64,000 nt of DNA from Trichobilharzia regenti (Eukaryota > Platyhelminthes > Trematoda > Strigeidida > Schistosomatidae): assembly GCA_944472135.2 (NCBI GenBank), contig OX235270.1, forward strand, positions 54,379,267 through 54,443,266, given 5' to 3'. Position 1 is the first letter of the stretch, and every line of letters starts with the position of its first letter. Both the position numbers and the translations under genes were made by a program. Under the pieces are notes generated by a model. That model did not search any database. It saw nothing but the letters and a program-made list of their open reading frames with translations, and was not told the origin of the DNA. Below are positions 35,416 to 48,261 of this stretch, piece after piece.

Positions 35416-37325
35416 CTTATCATTTCGAATCTGCACTGTCACAGAAACGAGTGCTTGAGGTGGAGTTCTCTAAAAGAGAAACCTAGTTAGGGTTCAAAGA
35501 GGGTTAATGACTTAGACTTCCCCATCCTAGTAAAAGCATGACCGCAAACAACTACATAATCTGTACAACACAGAAAATAGGCGGAACTTTATACATAAGG
35601 GACTAGGAACTACCCAGAGGGTTAGGCACTGATAGTGCGTCCATTCAAGCCATAAAACAGAAATAATAGCCTGAGGCCTGAGGTTAGAGTTGAATCTGGG
35701 GTCGGTATTATTTATTTTTATTACTTTAATTATCCATATTTTCCTAGGAAGAAGTCTTCGACCCTCTTGCAGGAACCCATACTAATTCAATCGAGTGCTT
35801 TTGGAGAAGACTGCAAAATAGAATAAGAGTGATAAATAAGTCAAAAAAAATTACTTATCTTCAGTCACCTCGGTGAATACATGTACAGAAATTGGTTTAA
35901 CTTGAAAACTTATACTCTTCATTATAATTGGGAATTATTTTTAATTCACTTCAGAGAAAAAATCTTGTTTAATATGTTTTATCATTATTCTCTATATTTG
36001 TCTCGTAAACAAACGTTCAGTTTACGCAGAAACCTTTTTATTTCCTTATCGGTTGGCTCAAGGTCACTCTTGCGTTCGCATTCCTTGGATCGTGATACTT
36101 TAACTTTGCCCAGAGTTATTGTAAAAGTCCATTCTATGCATAATTTAAAATTTATTTAAATCAGTTTCCGAATGATGCCCTCAGTTTATGACAATCTAAG
36201 TAATGATTTCCAGTATGCCTTGTCACAACTGATTTCTGTACATAAAGCTTAATCTGATTGATCAGGAAAAGAGTTCAGTTTAGTGAAAAAAAATAATAAA
36301 AGGAATACCATTTTCATTTAGGCATACATTTTAAAACAAGTTTTCCTTTAACTACTTAAACAATGAATCTTCTCAATGACCTTTGCACTTTTTGATTACT
36401 AATTGTGTACCAAAACCAGTGAGGCACCTCTCATATATTCTAATAATTCAAAACACTTGTTTTTTCTTCTCCTACTGGCTCCATTTGATATTTCAGTGAA
36501 CGAACGTAATTAGCCTATCTTAATTTAGGTACAGTCATTAAAATTATCTGCACAATATATCTTAGATTCGCTAACATTTACCCACCAGTCATGATAATTA
36601 CAATGATATAAAGAATCAAATTATGTACAATAAGGTAAATACATATGTATACATATACAAAATCATTTCACTTGTTAGAATCAGTGTTGATTCTGTTGCT
36701 GGTTTATCACCAAATGTTAAAGAGGTGGGTAGATATGGTTGTAGCTATGGTTTTATTATTCTAAAACGAAGTTCATTCCATAAAAGTTTACTCTGGTAGT
36801 CTTCTGGGTTTGATATACTACCTAAATCAAATATTTGACGAATTCAATTATTTTATGAATGCAAACTGATTCAAAACAGGTATTCCACCAACTAGAAGAT
36901 AAAAATTAAACTCCAGGAACTGAAAACATGAAATCAAAAATTAGCAGAAAACTGCTAATCGTATTTTTTACATCAGTACTAACATATTCGTAATCAGAAA
37001 ACGTCTTAAAGCAAATAAAAAGATGCAGCATTTAGTCGTTAGAACAAACTGAAAGATTATTTAAGCGAACTGATTTATAACCAGAATTGAAGTCATTTAT
37101 TCCACCTTAAAGTATGGAAAAGTTAATTGACAAATTGAATTCCCCCTCTAAATGACTGAAATTTCATATTTCTATGTGCATACTTCACTGAAACACATCT
37201 ACTCAGTAATTCTCATGAAGTAAATTCGTTAGGACTTTGATTTGATTTGCAAAAACATTCATGAATTACTGGCACATCAGCTTACAGTAAGGACAATTAC
37301 GAAGTACCTAATAGACTACACATGT
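35416..37325. other. No recognisable feature
   Basis: About 1.9 kb, AT-rich. A 92-codon frame at 35881-36159 is unsupported. Confidence 0.5.
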
Positions 37326-37543
37326 GCGTTAGTGGCATAGAGGTTAGGATGCTCGCTGACCATGCACATGGTCCGGAGTTCGATCCCCGACCGACGCGCT
37401 CCTTTACCTCGCTAAGCCACAAATAATGCTTGTAAAGAAGAAAGACTAGCAATTCCATCCTGTAAAATTAAACACTGCTACAGAAACTTCAAGCCAGTAG
37501 CTTGAAGCCCTATGTTCCACTGGGTAACGTGAAGGAAAAAAAA
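37326..37543 (+). repeat. tRNA-headed SINE, RTE-type tail
   Basis: Head GCGTTAGTGGCATAGAGG, hairpin GACCATGCACATGGTC, B box GGAGTTCGATCCCC. Body CTCCTTTACCTCGCTAAGCC. Tail TTGAAGCCCTATGTTCCACT followed by GAAGGAAAAAAAA. Complete in outline. Confidence 0.82.
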
Positions 37544-38403
37544 GACTACGTATAACACTGTTTTAACATGTAAAACAAAACAAAGTTCTTCATTTGATTA
37601 TAATCATCTATGTAAAATTTACTATTCCTTTTAACCACACTCTTATTTATGCAGATCACAATGACTAGACGAATATATCACTTATTTTGTTTTCATAGAT
37701 GTGTACATTAGATGCTGTGGATTATGGTAGAGTGGGTCAATTTCATTACTCCAGAAAATTCAGTGTCTAATATAAACCTAATCCTTTTTGTGCTCAGCTA
37801 TTCTTCGTAAGCTAAGACGTATTTACGCTTGCCATTAAAAAATCCATTATGAACAGTTCATCTGCGAATTTGGAATTCAACATTCACTTTAATTCATGAC
37901 CACTCGATTTCCTTTCAATCCACTCATGCATGCTTTAAATGTTTTCACAAAAATTTACACCAGTTATCTTTATCACTGTATTCTGTAGAGCTTAAGTGCC
38001 AATATGTATAACATCAGCATTTATAAGCATTACTAAAATCACGCTGGAAAATATCACTAAAATTAAAACTTATCCTTCTGGGTAAGTAACTGCTGAAATA
38101 CAATTACTAAAATTGTTAAAATACCTCCTTTAAAAAAGTCCTACATCAGCAATCTTTACATCAACGAATATTTATAATGAATTAAATGTATTTTTCTCTA
38201 GCAAAAGATGCCTAGGGATTTTATTTTTCCTACCAATATGAAATTTTTAAGCCATTTTGAATTTTAAAAATTCTTTCCAACTAATGGTGTGCATCAAAAA
38301 TAAATTACACCTAAGATGGTAATGCTCATTGTCCGCAAATTATTACATTTTTAATTTAGAAAGAAATTCCAGAATCTTAAATGTACACCAATTTACTAAT
38401 AAC
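37544..38403. other. No recognisable feature
   Basis: AT-rich, nothing identified. Confidence 0.5.
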
Positions 38404-38530
38404 TTCTGCGAGTTGGTCATGGATTGATATCAGTTAGTGAACCATTGAAAACTAGGAAGTACTGGCCAGCTGTTTCATCTTAGTTTGGGAATCATCAGCA
38501 GTACGCTAGTGACTTGCTACAGTATGGAGT
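38404..38530 (-). repeat. Hammerhead SINE, minus copy of head-to-head pair
   Basis: Hammerhead body at 38459-38504 (minus): perfect helix I GTACTG/CAGTAC, the only unmutated core CTGATGA in the proper register in this window, and GAAA. Helix II has decayed (only part of the TTCC/AAGA stem pairs) and the cleavage triplet reads GGC instead of GTC. The 3' tail points left. Confidence 0.72.
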
Positions 38531-38625
38531 TTTCTGGAGTGCTAGTGAGACGTCATGACTAGTGAGGTCAATCCAGATGTCCTGTGTGAGGATGGATATC
38601 CCACCAACGACATTGGTTGGGGTCG

Positions 38626-38836
38626 CGATAAATCGCGAATTGGTAGAAGTTAGAATTCATGAGCCATTGAATCGCAACCCAGTGATTGAATGGTATACGA
38701 GCTCGCCTTGTAACCGGAAAGTCCTGGGTTCGATTCCCAGTGCGTCAGTACTGCTGATGTTTCCAAACTAGAATGGAACAGCTATCCAGTACTCCCTGGT
38801 TTTCAATGGTTCCCTAACTGATATCAATCCTTGATC
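38626..38836 (+). repeat. Hammerhead SINE, plus copy of head-to-head pair
   Basis: Complete layout: 5' part with AGTTAGAATTCATGAGCCA, tRNA-like section with B box GGGTTCGATTCCCAG, hammerhead body 38748-38792 and tail CAATGGTTCCCTAACTGATA. Helix I is perfect, the core is CTGATGT, GAAA is mutated to GGAA and the cleavage triplet is ATC. Confidence 0.75.
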
Positions 38837-39169
38837 AACTCGTAAAAAACAAAAGTAACCTCTACAAACCAAACTACAGAAAATAATAACTTCAGCACCT
38901 GCTCTATTCACTGGGTTACCAAATATCCATCCAACATAATGAATCAAATTTACCCCATGTCTTGGAGTTTCAACCATTCAAACGTGTACGTGGGATGAAA
39001 TATATACTCACAAAGATTAATACTTGATTATCAACCCACTTCTTGTACGTCTCTTAGAGACAAAGGAATGACATCATAACCTATAGGTTTATGCTAAACA
39101 TAAATAAAGACTGAGTCATAAGATGCAATATGGATTAATATTTTCAAGAATTAATTTACAGGGTTTCCA

Positions 39170-39375
39170 CCGGTTTCAAGTGTCACCACGGATTGATATG
39201 ATTTAGAGAAGGGTTGTAAAGTACCGAGTACTGGATAGCTGTTTCAACCTAGTTTGTGAAGGTGCTGGGTTGAAATCTTTGTTGGTGCCTACCGCCAGTG
39301 TTTGCCAAATTAGGATAAAACATTTGTTCAGTACTCCCTGGTTTTCAGTGTTTCTCTAGGTGATTAATAATTCAT
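39170..39375. repeat. Degenerate hammerhead SINE pair, inverted
   Basis: Minus piece (about 39180-39260) retains GAAACAGCTATCCAGTAC. Plus piece (about 39270-39375) retains CAGTACTCCCTGGTTTTCA and the tail. Same head-to-head arrangement as the neighbouring pair, older and more eroded. Confidence 0.6.
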
Positions 39376-40650
39376 CTGGACATCCTTTACAAATCAATTA
39401 TATTTTAAAACATAACTGAGGTGTTAATTCTTGACATTTTATAAACATTTTTTCTGGAATGAAGGAGTTATTGTTGTTTTTATTGTTAAATCACAAACGG
39501 ATGATTTCATACTGTTTTCCTTATGAAAGAATTAAATGTCTTATACGTAAATGCAAATCTGTTTATATGAATAATAATGAATACCTATACAGCTATATAT
39601 ATGTATATATATATATATATAAAGTGAGAACTAGCATGATTAAGTTTTGTATATAAACAAAGCGAATTTGTGAAAGAAATGTCATTTTATAACAAAAGTT
39701 ATCTGATCTTAAGAAAACTTGTAATTGCATCCATGAACGAAGAAAGTAGGTGTTGGATATCAGATGATTGAAGACAGGAATCTGTGCTTACTGGCAGTCG
39801 TAAGTTACCTCAAAAGAGCGGATGCCGTCCTGGAGATTCGAATCTACTCAGAGATATTCGGGATCATGGCTGAACTAAACAGGGACCAAAAAATGGAACA
39901 TGTCAACTCCTTATTTCAAAAGTTAACTGATTTCTACTCATTAGTCCTAGAAGATAATAATCCGAGGTTGAATAACTCAGTGGGACTATCTCTGAAGACA
40001 ACTCTATTTGACAGGAGTTCTAATCTGTACATCATGTATATTTCTAGTTAAACAAATAAGAGCTTACTCCCTGTGTTCAAAATGAATACTTTTTGAGTTT
40101 TGCGTCTGAATGTAGACATGAGCAAATAACTCTAATGATCGTATATGACGTGGATAAGGGATAGTTAACCGAAACTAAGTTTCAAAACAATGAAGGAAAC
40201 AAGTTCTACTTTACATCACCGCCACCAGTTACTAATTAATGAGACGCAATAGTATATATAGATAAGATGTTCTTTCACCAATCACACGAACTATAAAAAT
40301 GAAATAGTTTCAGATACATGTCTGGACAATGTAGTATATATATGTAGTAAACTCTGGTACTGTTAAAGAATGTTTACTGCTTTTCAATTCGTTGAAAATC
40401 CCCTGAAGACACGTAGAAAGAAGAAAACACAATTCAGACAGACAACTCTTTTCTGTGACTTCACTTACTTCATCCGTACAATCACAATTATATGCAATAT
40501 ATTTCGTCATTATGTCCAACGGTTTTATGTGTAAAATACATCGTAATTTGCAAAATGAATTCATCGTCGTTAATATTAGTGTGTGGTAATCAAGATATTA
40601 TGTAGGTTCAGTATAGATGAGTAACTACAGATTTTTTAAATTTAAATTTT
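39376..40650. other. Mostly featureless; two weak ORFs
   Basis: Contains a TA tract (39593-39622) and two unsupported frames. A 95-codon plus frame (39764-40051) follows a TATCAG acceptor-like site and has a GTAAGT inside. An 84-codon Cys-rich minus frame (40310-40564) is the other. Neither has a recognisable motif, so I do not call genes. Confidence 0.4.
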
Positions 40651-40884
40651 ATTTTACGCCTCTACTTTCCGATTGGGACATAGGGCTTAGAGCTAGAACT
40701 TTGAATTTTCGGTAACAGTAGTTTTTATTTTTACGGAATGTGCCTGCTAGCATCGAGCCCAATCTTGCCTCTTTACCGGTCTTATTATCGACTTAGCTAG
40801 GTGAAGGAGTGAGTCGGCCGGGGACTAGTCACCGGACCACATTCTTGGTTGGGGAGCTTTCTATAACTAAGCCACCAACTCACA
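40651..40884 (-). repeat. tRNA-headed SINE, RTE-type tail, decayed
   Basis: Minus strand: head GTGAGTTGGTGGCTTAGT, degenerate B box, body CTCCTTCACCTAGCTAAG, tail with AAGCCCTATGTCCCAATC. Same family as 33231-33460 but more diverged. Confidence 0.7.
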
Positions 40885-42334
40885 CCAACAACTATAGTTA
40901 CAGGGTCAAAATGCTTAAGGAACAGTGTGTTGTCAAATTGATTATACAGGCATAAAAGAAACAGGTATTAATACTTAATAGCTCCGTCAAATGAAAAAAG
41001 TAGAAGGAATTTCTTTCAATATCATTACCAATTTTTTAACAGAATTGATTAAGATCGTGAGGGGTGAAGAGGTTAGCTAAATTCCTCCTGTTTACAATAT
41101 CAAAGTTTCAGCAATGCAGACAAGGCAGCTGCAAATTGATATTACCAAGTTATTTTTCCGTCAAATCGGATAACTTCAAAGGAAACAGTTGTATAAGTAG
41201 GATTGCTTGTAACAATGAGATATAAAATCCAGAGATTTTTCTGCTTTTAGGACTACGTTACATACACAGTAATAAGAGTGGCAACTTTCGCAATGCTTTT
41301 GTCTCTAAAATATGAACAGTATTGAAGTGATATATCAATTTTACTTTATGTCATCTCTAAAGCCTACTCTTAACGCGATATTTTTTAACATACGATTAGT
41401 CAATGATCTACTAAATTTTCAGTGAGTTAGTTTTCATATAATTAAAGTAGTATATTGATATCATTAATTTTTTACCTATTCGTTCGAAAAATTTCCTTCC
41501 TGAAAATTATTATCGCTGACTCACTTTATTTCTGATTGAAAACCCATTTAAGTCAATATGCTTTTATGTGAAGGAAAAATACCACCATATATTTGAGAAA
41601 TGAAAAGCGGTTTGACAGTGATTTAACCATGATTATTTCATTGAAAAATTCGTACGTAAGGTCTCTATGCCCCCTCTCATAGCTGATTTCTTGACAAATG
41701 CAACGTATGTTGCCACATTAAAAATACTTTAGCTCAAAATTGCATCAGCCCTTTTCTTCTGTAGGATATGAACACTTTCATTTTTCTATGATTTCCACCG
41801 AGATTAAGATAAATGGGGTTTAAAATATCAACTTTCGATTGATTTATGCAATGCTGAATATTTTAAAGTGACTACCACAAGGCAGAAGTGATGCTGAGTC
41901 ACCATGAGACAAGCAAATCGGCATAGAATAATTGTATTTGAGACCAACAGATCCGCATTCATTAAAGTCACCTTACGTGATAGAATGATGAGATTTCAGT
42001 TACAATGACTTAGTGTCTTACTGTTAAATAATCAAAAAGTGTAAATTTTATTTTCTATGTATGAAACATTGAATAGACAGCAAAATGTCCTTTCAAAATA
42101 TTTGTCTTGAATTACTTTTTTTTTAATTAAGGCTGAGGTTAGACATGCGTCAAAACACACAAACAAAGCAATGCATCCCCGAAGGAATAATCAAAACTTC
42201 TAACCTCTCCACTTCATTTAAAATTCATAAGTTGCATAATGCTTTTCTAATAGTCGAAATGCTGAATAGATCTTATTTTTTTATTTCTGTAAAACCTACG
42301 TACTAATGAATATTACTATTAGTTAAGTTCTTTT
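40885..42334. other. No recognisable feature
   Basis: AT-rich, nothing identified. Confidence 0.5.
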
Positions 42335-42690
42335 AGCGCTCTATGGTTAAGATCAAATGGCCGGCTGATTAGAAAGGATTAACAACAGAAAACTCTAGGA
42401 ATCAACTAATCAAGAATCTATAGCTCAACAAATATGCGAAGGTAAATCAAGATAGATTGGGCACACACTGAGGAGGCAATCGAATGACACCGCACGCAAT
42501 GAAAGCCATCGCTCGAGTGCAACTCGAATAGAAAACACGAGTATGTCATTCAAGGATGACATAGAGAACATTGTGTGAGGAGTAGGTGAGAGATTATGAG
42601 AGATCAAAAGAGAACAGCACAAAATAGAACAAAGTGATGTGTTGTTGAAGCCGTATGTTCCACTCGAAACCCATGGGAATAATAATAATA
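42335..42690 (+). pseudogene. RTE 3' end fragment
   Basis: Plus-strand remnant of the RT C-terminus: ATCAAATGGCCGGCTGATT encodes the IKWPAD block. It is followed by the basic tail region and the 3' tail TTGAAGCCGTATGTTCCACT with AATAATAATAATAAA at the end. 5'-truncated like most RTE copies here. Confidence 0.75.
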
Positions 42691-43454
42691 AAGTTCTTTT
42701 CTCTGAAAAATGAATAATTTTATACTGATAAAATGAATCTGGATATTGAGAGTAGGTGAGAAATGCACATTTTTGATAGAAGTTTATACCAGACTTTTGG
42801 CATTATATCGTATTGGTGACATTTTCCAGTAGTTCAGATTTATATTAACATACATAGTCTAAAATTATGAAGCGACATAACGACTATTTTATTCAAGGGG
42901 GGAGTCTACTTCAAGAATACACTCCTGAAACGTTTGACGTTTTTATATGTTGCGGTAACGCTGACCAGTCGATTGATTTTAATATGCAGAAGCCATGAAT
43001 GAACTGGAAAAAATATTGTCAACGGCAGTATAAGGTGTCAAATTTCGCGACTGCACGTCATCGATGAAACACCCTTGATTGTTTGCTTCCACTTAATTAA
43101 CGAAGTCTAGAACTAATGGGATTTTTAATTGGTTTATGAAAGTAAATGATGATTTTTTAGTTTCATAGTTTTCAGAGCTTAAATAGGATTTGGTAACAGC
43201 TGACATTATTACTCCCTCAGTGGTGTTAGTTGAATTTATCATACCTATTCATTTTTCATATAAGTTAAGGAAAATTAACTTCGAAACATGGATTTCTGGA
43301 AATGGAATAAGTGACAGACTCTTTTTTTATGAACAAAGTCATTACATTTGCTAAGAATCCTATCAAATGAAGAAATAGGAAATGAAAAAAATCACAAACA
43401 TTTTTAGTTACCGTTGATGACAGTAAAATTTATGCACATTATTAAAATATATTT
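42691..43454. other. No recognisable feature
   Basis: AT-rich, nothing identified. Confidence 0.5.
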
Positions 43455-44480
43455 CCTTGGGTGAGAGTGGAAAATATCGCTTCAACAACACATCTCAACT
43501 TTGTTCTATTTTCCGCCGTCCTATTTAACTGGAACAATGATTGACCAAAATCTTTCATCTCCTCCCCCACCCCAAACTATCTCCTCCATGTCACCCTCAC
43601 ACTGATAACACACTTGTCGCTTCCCACTAGGATTCCACATGAGCGATAGCCTGCATTGCGTGCGATGTCATTCAATGGTCTCCTCAGCTCACACCAAATC
43701 CATCTCGATTCACTTTTCCATATTTATTGAGAAATCGGCTCTTGGTTGGTTTGTTCTCGACCACAGTTTCTCGTTGCTAGCCGGCCATTTGATCCTCAAT
43801 ATGGGGCTGGCCAGTGAAGCAAGCTGTTCATGGAAGTCTGCGACCTGTTGGAAAAGTTTTCCGTGACAAGCACCCCGAGTTTCTGACCCACATAGAAACA
43901 CTGACTGACTTGACGTTGTTGTTGAGAATCACAATCTCGTTCGTCATGCTAAGGCGGAGTGGAGAAGATTTCCAGACTGCTTTTAGGTTGGTGAAGACGT
44001 ATCTCGCCTTTCCTATTCTGGCTGTCTGGCTTTACATCTTCATGTGTTTCGACTATCTGTGGATGGAAGCGTGCTTCGTATATAAGTGAAAGCAGGAATT
44101 AACCTCTTTCAATGCTCTCCTGTTGACGATGATTGATGCCGATTGTCGTTGCTGTTGTTGTTTCTGTTGGTTGGTTATCTTCATCACTACCATCTCCACC
44201 TTATCTACGTTCACCTGGAGTCCTGTCTTCACTGCCATCCTCTCCAGTCAGTTTGTTGGTTCCGCCTGCCTGCAAGACTTACAGTTTGTGTGACATTAAA
44301 AATTAATCATCAATGAGTGAATTCCATATCTTCTAGAGTCTTCTTATCGGTTGTCCGATGTATTCCTGTCTTTTCACCCTATGTTCGAAGTCTGACGTAC
44401 GATTCAGTCCACCACAACTGGAAATATCACTGATGATAATAGGTAGTATTGTTTACACACATTAATCAATGGGAAAGATT
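43455..44480 (-). pseudogene. RTE 3' half, longer copy
   Basis: Minus strand. From the right: a decayed RT catalytic-region trace (TGIYQTTDKKTLEDME-like, about 44410-44310), a deletion, then VKTGLQVNVDKVEMVVMKI and NRRALKEVNSCFHL (44238-44053, the 'VGLKINxxKTExM' region). Last come ILRIKWPASNEKLWSR and the 3' tail. Positions 43478-44033 are apparently identical to 29551-30106. Confidence 0.8.
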
Positions 44481-44634
44481 TTAGTAATCTAGAATGCCGA
44501 GGATTTGTATTACCTTTATGCATGATTAAAAATGCATTCGTAACACGAACTCAGTTTGTTTCGGGAAAACAAACGTACAGCTATGATAAAATTATGTTGT
44601 ATTACTATGTCTAGATCTTATCCCTCACAACGGT

Positions 44635-44795
44635 CATTAGGCCTGCAAGCTTATTGAACCCCGGTGGGTGCGTACTGATGAAGAGTCCCAAACTAGGACG
44701 AAACAACTGTCCAGTATTCCCAGGTTTTCCAATGGTTCTCAAACTAATGTCAACTCATGATGAAATCCTGTAACCAGTCAAATCCCTAAAAACCA
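44635..44795 (+). repeat. Hammerhead SINE, 5'-truncated
   Basis: Starts at the B box (ATTGAACCCCGGTGGGTGC) and runs through the hammerhead to the tail AGTCAAATCCC. Hammerhead 44672-44717: helix I GTACTG/CAGTAT, core ATGAAGA (C3 to A), helix II GTCC/GGAC perfect, GAAA, GTC cleavage triplet. Only C3 and one helix I pair depart from consensus. Confidence 0.75.
44672..44717 (+). ncRNA. Hammerhead ribozyme, single core lesion
   Basis: Best preserved member of the GTACTG-type hammerheads here. Core 44678-44684, helix II arms 44685-44688 and 44696-44699, GAAA 44700-44703, cleavage triplet 44709-44711. A tempting CTGATGA at 44675-44681 is three bases out of register; the in-register core begins with A. 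Probably inactive or weak. Confidence 0.55.
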
Positions 44796-46304
44796 ACGCT
44801 TGAATTATTGAAAATTAATTCTATACTCCGTCTACTCTATCCATCAGCTTAGGTCAACTTGCAAAAAACAACAAAATCACGAGTAAGTAATTCATACAGT
44901 GAAATACATAGACAGGTTTTAAGTAGTATACAAATATATATTTTATGTTTTACATTTGTAGCCAAAACCTTTACCATTGCTGAATTAACTATACTTGTCC
45001 ATTTTGATCTGTGTCAAAAATGGGGAAACTATTGAGAAGGAAAATGAAATTAGAAAATAATACCCTCTCTATACAAAATTTATATCCATGAAATATGTTT
45101 TTGTTTTCGATTTCATTCTCGCTATTCTTATGGTATACGTATGCGCGTATATCCATCTATTAAATGTTTTTAACTGAGCAAATTTCCACCAAAACAAATT
45201 AACTTAGACATTAAGTACTTTAAACAGAACAAGCTGTAAAGGAATGTAAATGAAAGCGACATATTTGAATTGTGTGTATTTATAAAAACGGTCTCTATTT
45301 TAGTAAATATTTGTCAGGTGTATTATAAAAGGATTTTCTATAATCACCCATGTTTCATGAACTTTGAATTTAACATATATAGGGGCTTATGGCTAATCGT
45401 AAATCTAAAATTTGTATTAGATTCATCTGTAGCAGTGATGCATAAAAAGTGCTTCGATGTTATGACATCACAGTAGTTTTAAATGGGGGGCGAGCATGTA
45501 AAGCAGGTTATTTCTGTTTGTGAACATTTTCAGTCATCAAAAGTGTTCATTTATGCACTCAGGAATTTCAAATAAAGTATAATCTTGTAAAATATAACAT
45601 ATATATATACATAACAATTAAAAATAAAATCAAGCCGGTACTGGTTTCAAAAGCATAAACAGGTTGAATACGGAAATGGAATTAGGAGTACTTTTGTAAC
45701 TGCTGGTATTTGAGTCTCTTCCGTAGTGCACACAAAAAGAAGTGGGTTGAAAATTATTTAAGCAAACACCCACGTTAACTATTACCCGCAAATTTATATT
45801 CAGTCAAAAGAAAAACATTAGTTTAACTAAGAATTAATGATTTTCGTTCCTAATATTTCACTGTAGAGTACATGTGCACCAATCTCTAAGGAAATGAGGT
45901 AATTTTAAAGAATTTCAGGAATGACTAAGTCCTACTTGAGCGCATACATTTAATTTTCTAGGAAATAAGGTTGGTTTTATGACAAGCTGGCATCTGTTTC
46001 CTCTATGATAGGTTTCTAATTCAACCCAACTAGTAGAAATAAAACTAACGAATATCTTGCAATTCTTTAATGATCCAGTCATAGACAAGTTGAAACCAGA
46101 TTATTAGAAATAAAATTATTGCAATCTTTAGTTTTAACACTCAGTTTAAACAGACGTAACATTGAAATTTTCACGGCACCAGTCACATTTACTGTTCTGT
46201 CACTGAACTAAATCAATTTTTATTCTTCGTAAGCTGAAGAGTGCCGCTTCCTTGTAGTGGTAACATTCCATTTACCATCCCATGGTTTATTTTCTAATTA
46301 TACC
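44796..46304. other. No recognisable feature
   Basis: AT-rich, nothing identified. Confidence 0.5.
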
Positions 46305-46366
46305 TTTAATTCATAGGATTTTAGTGTGAAAGAAGATTAGGTATAATTCTTGGCTAATCAGCTTGT
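46305..46366 (-). repeat. Unnamed short repeat, copy 1
   Basis: The reverse complement matches 53830-53890 over about 60 bp, including TTAGCCAAGAATTATACCTA. Family unknown. Confidence 0.55.
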
Positions 46367-46929
46367 ATACACGAACTAGATTAGACTACCAAATATTGAT
46401 GAGTTTATTTTTAGGTACGAATATTCAGAATTCAAGTAAACACAGGTGACTGATAAAAATCAGGTACTATTCGAAACGTATCATTAAGACAATAGAAAGA
46501 ATCAGCGCAAGAAAAAGGATAAATCTGGGACAATCTTTTCATGTTTCAGCCAAAGCTACTCAACTTGATGTCGGCAAAATATTTCTGTCCGTAATTTTAT
46601 GCACTAACCACTGAAATTAATGAAATTATCTATTAGTAAATGTTACATGCCAGATGCACATTTATTATATCAGTGAAAAGACAGTAACTTTTAATAAGAA
46701 GACGTAATTTGTCTGAATCGTGTAATGTATTTAAGCAACACATTTCGAACAATCTGAACACACACAGACTTGTCATAGGAATATATATGAAGTTAATAAA
46801 GAGTTAAGAGGTGAGAAAATAGACGTAGGTCAAGTTAAAAGAACATATTGAAGGTCAAAGTAGCAATGAAGATCACGAAACCAAATAACAGAGGTAGTAG
46901 TCATCTACTATGGTATCAAAACAAAGTTT
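46367..46929. other. No recognisable feature
   Basis: AT-rich, nothing identified. Confidence 0.5.
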
Positions 46930-47470
46930 ACAAAGGAAGGTTTAGTGTGATGTCGAATTATCTTTGAACGCATAAAGGTGGTTTAAACTTTCTAATTGCT
47001 AGGGCTTCCACAAACTTTAGGATAGGCCCCAAACGCGTTTTATAGATAGGTTTAAAAGATGCGTTAACGTCAATTTTATGTCCCGTCTCTATAATGTTTC
47101 GCAATAGAGGAGCTAGGTCTCCTGTTCTCACCATTAACGGGTTCCGAAGACTCTATTTGTTTCTGGAGCCATTTAGGAATATGCTCTGATGCCCTTACTT
47201 GCAGAGAACGACGATTTCTCTCTATATATGTGTGGCCACACGTACATTCAAATTGGTAAATACAGTGGGACATGACATCATTTTTCGCATGTTCGAAGGG
47301 CTTAGATAGATATATTAGCTTCATATTCTCAATTATTATGATATTAGTTTCATAAAAAGTCTTTTTAACAGCAGCGTTCAATCTTTTTCTAGTGTTCAAG
47401 TTGCTATGATGCCTCATTTAAGGTAGCCTGATGTACACGTCTTTCTTATGGACGAGTTGGAGAGTGTTCT
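46930..47470 (-). pseudogene. Penelope-like element, GIY-YIG end
   Basis: Minus strand: a decayed VYIRLP block, then the frame 47417-47076 with RKRLNAAVKKTFYETN, HCIYQFECTCGHTYIERN (YIG changed to YIE) and RASEHIPKWLQKQ. After a frameshift, NASFKPIYKTRLGPILKFVE and KFKPPLCVQR form the C-terminus. The loss of the YIG glycine and the frameshift make it inactive. Confidence 0.8.
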
Positions 47471-47970
47471 GACTACTTTACACCATTCAGACAAATTACG
47501 TCTTCTTATTGCTTTGTTTGAATCCATCAAGAGAACAAATTATTTTAGACAGCAACTTTTGTTCTGAGTTTAAATATGCAAAACCCTCTGATCAGTTTAC
47601 GTTTTGATAAACTTTCATATGAAACAGGCAAATTAAATAAAGGACAAAATGAGCAGATGTGAGAGTGAGATACCTAGTGTGATTTATGAGAAATTAGTTA
47701 TTATTTATTCGACTAACAAAGTTAATTAACTTGCCTGGCAATTCAACATCGTCTTTAATTTCCATTTTCACAAACTGAACGCATTCATCTTACAATTTCG
47801 TAAAAGCCTATGTAATAGTCTTAAGAGGATACTGAGACACAGCTAATAATGTTAACGGCGTCAACGTGTTCCCTGAAATGGACGGTTGGTCGGGAATACG
47901 GCAAAATCAGAAACACCTTTCTGAGTTGCTAATAATCTCCACCATTTCTTAATTATTTTTTATTTTTTGT
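47471..47970. other. No recognisable feature
   Basis: AT-rich, nothing identified. Confidence 0.5.
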
Positions 47971-48152
47971 GCGTTGGTGTCACAGTGGTTGGGATCCTCG
48001 CCGACCATGCACATGGTCCGAGGTTCGATCCCCAGCCAACGAACACCTAATATCTATGGTTGGCCTGCGAAATTCGGACTACCAATATCGCATGCTGAAA
48101 ATTCCATAATTGTACCAAATATACAGTGTAGAATCAAGCTGTAACCAAAAAA
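47971..48152 (+). repeat. tRNA-headed SINE, tail type 2
   Basis: Head GCGTTGGTGTCACAGTGG, hairpin GACCATGCACATGGTC, B box GAGGTTCGATCCCC. Tail TTGGCCTGCGAAATTCGGAC and CAGTGTAGAATCAAGCTGTA with an A-rich end. Full length in outline. Confidence 0.82.
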
Positions 48153-48261
48153 ATTATAAAAAATAAAAAAATTCATTTGTAATGTCGACATTTTTCACCT
48201 TGACTGTGAAAAAACTTGTTATTCTAAATTAATGGGAGCAAGAAAGAAATTAAACTTTGAG

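Noticed and set aside
39764..40051. 95-codon frame as an exon
   Set aside because: An acceptor-like TATCAG precedes it, but a strong GTAAGT donor lies inside the frame and no family is recognisable; kept only as a note.
44675..44681. Perfect CTGATGA hammerhead core
   Set aside because: It is three bases out of register with helix I (GTACTG/CAGTAC) and helix II; the in-register core is ATGAAGA.
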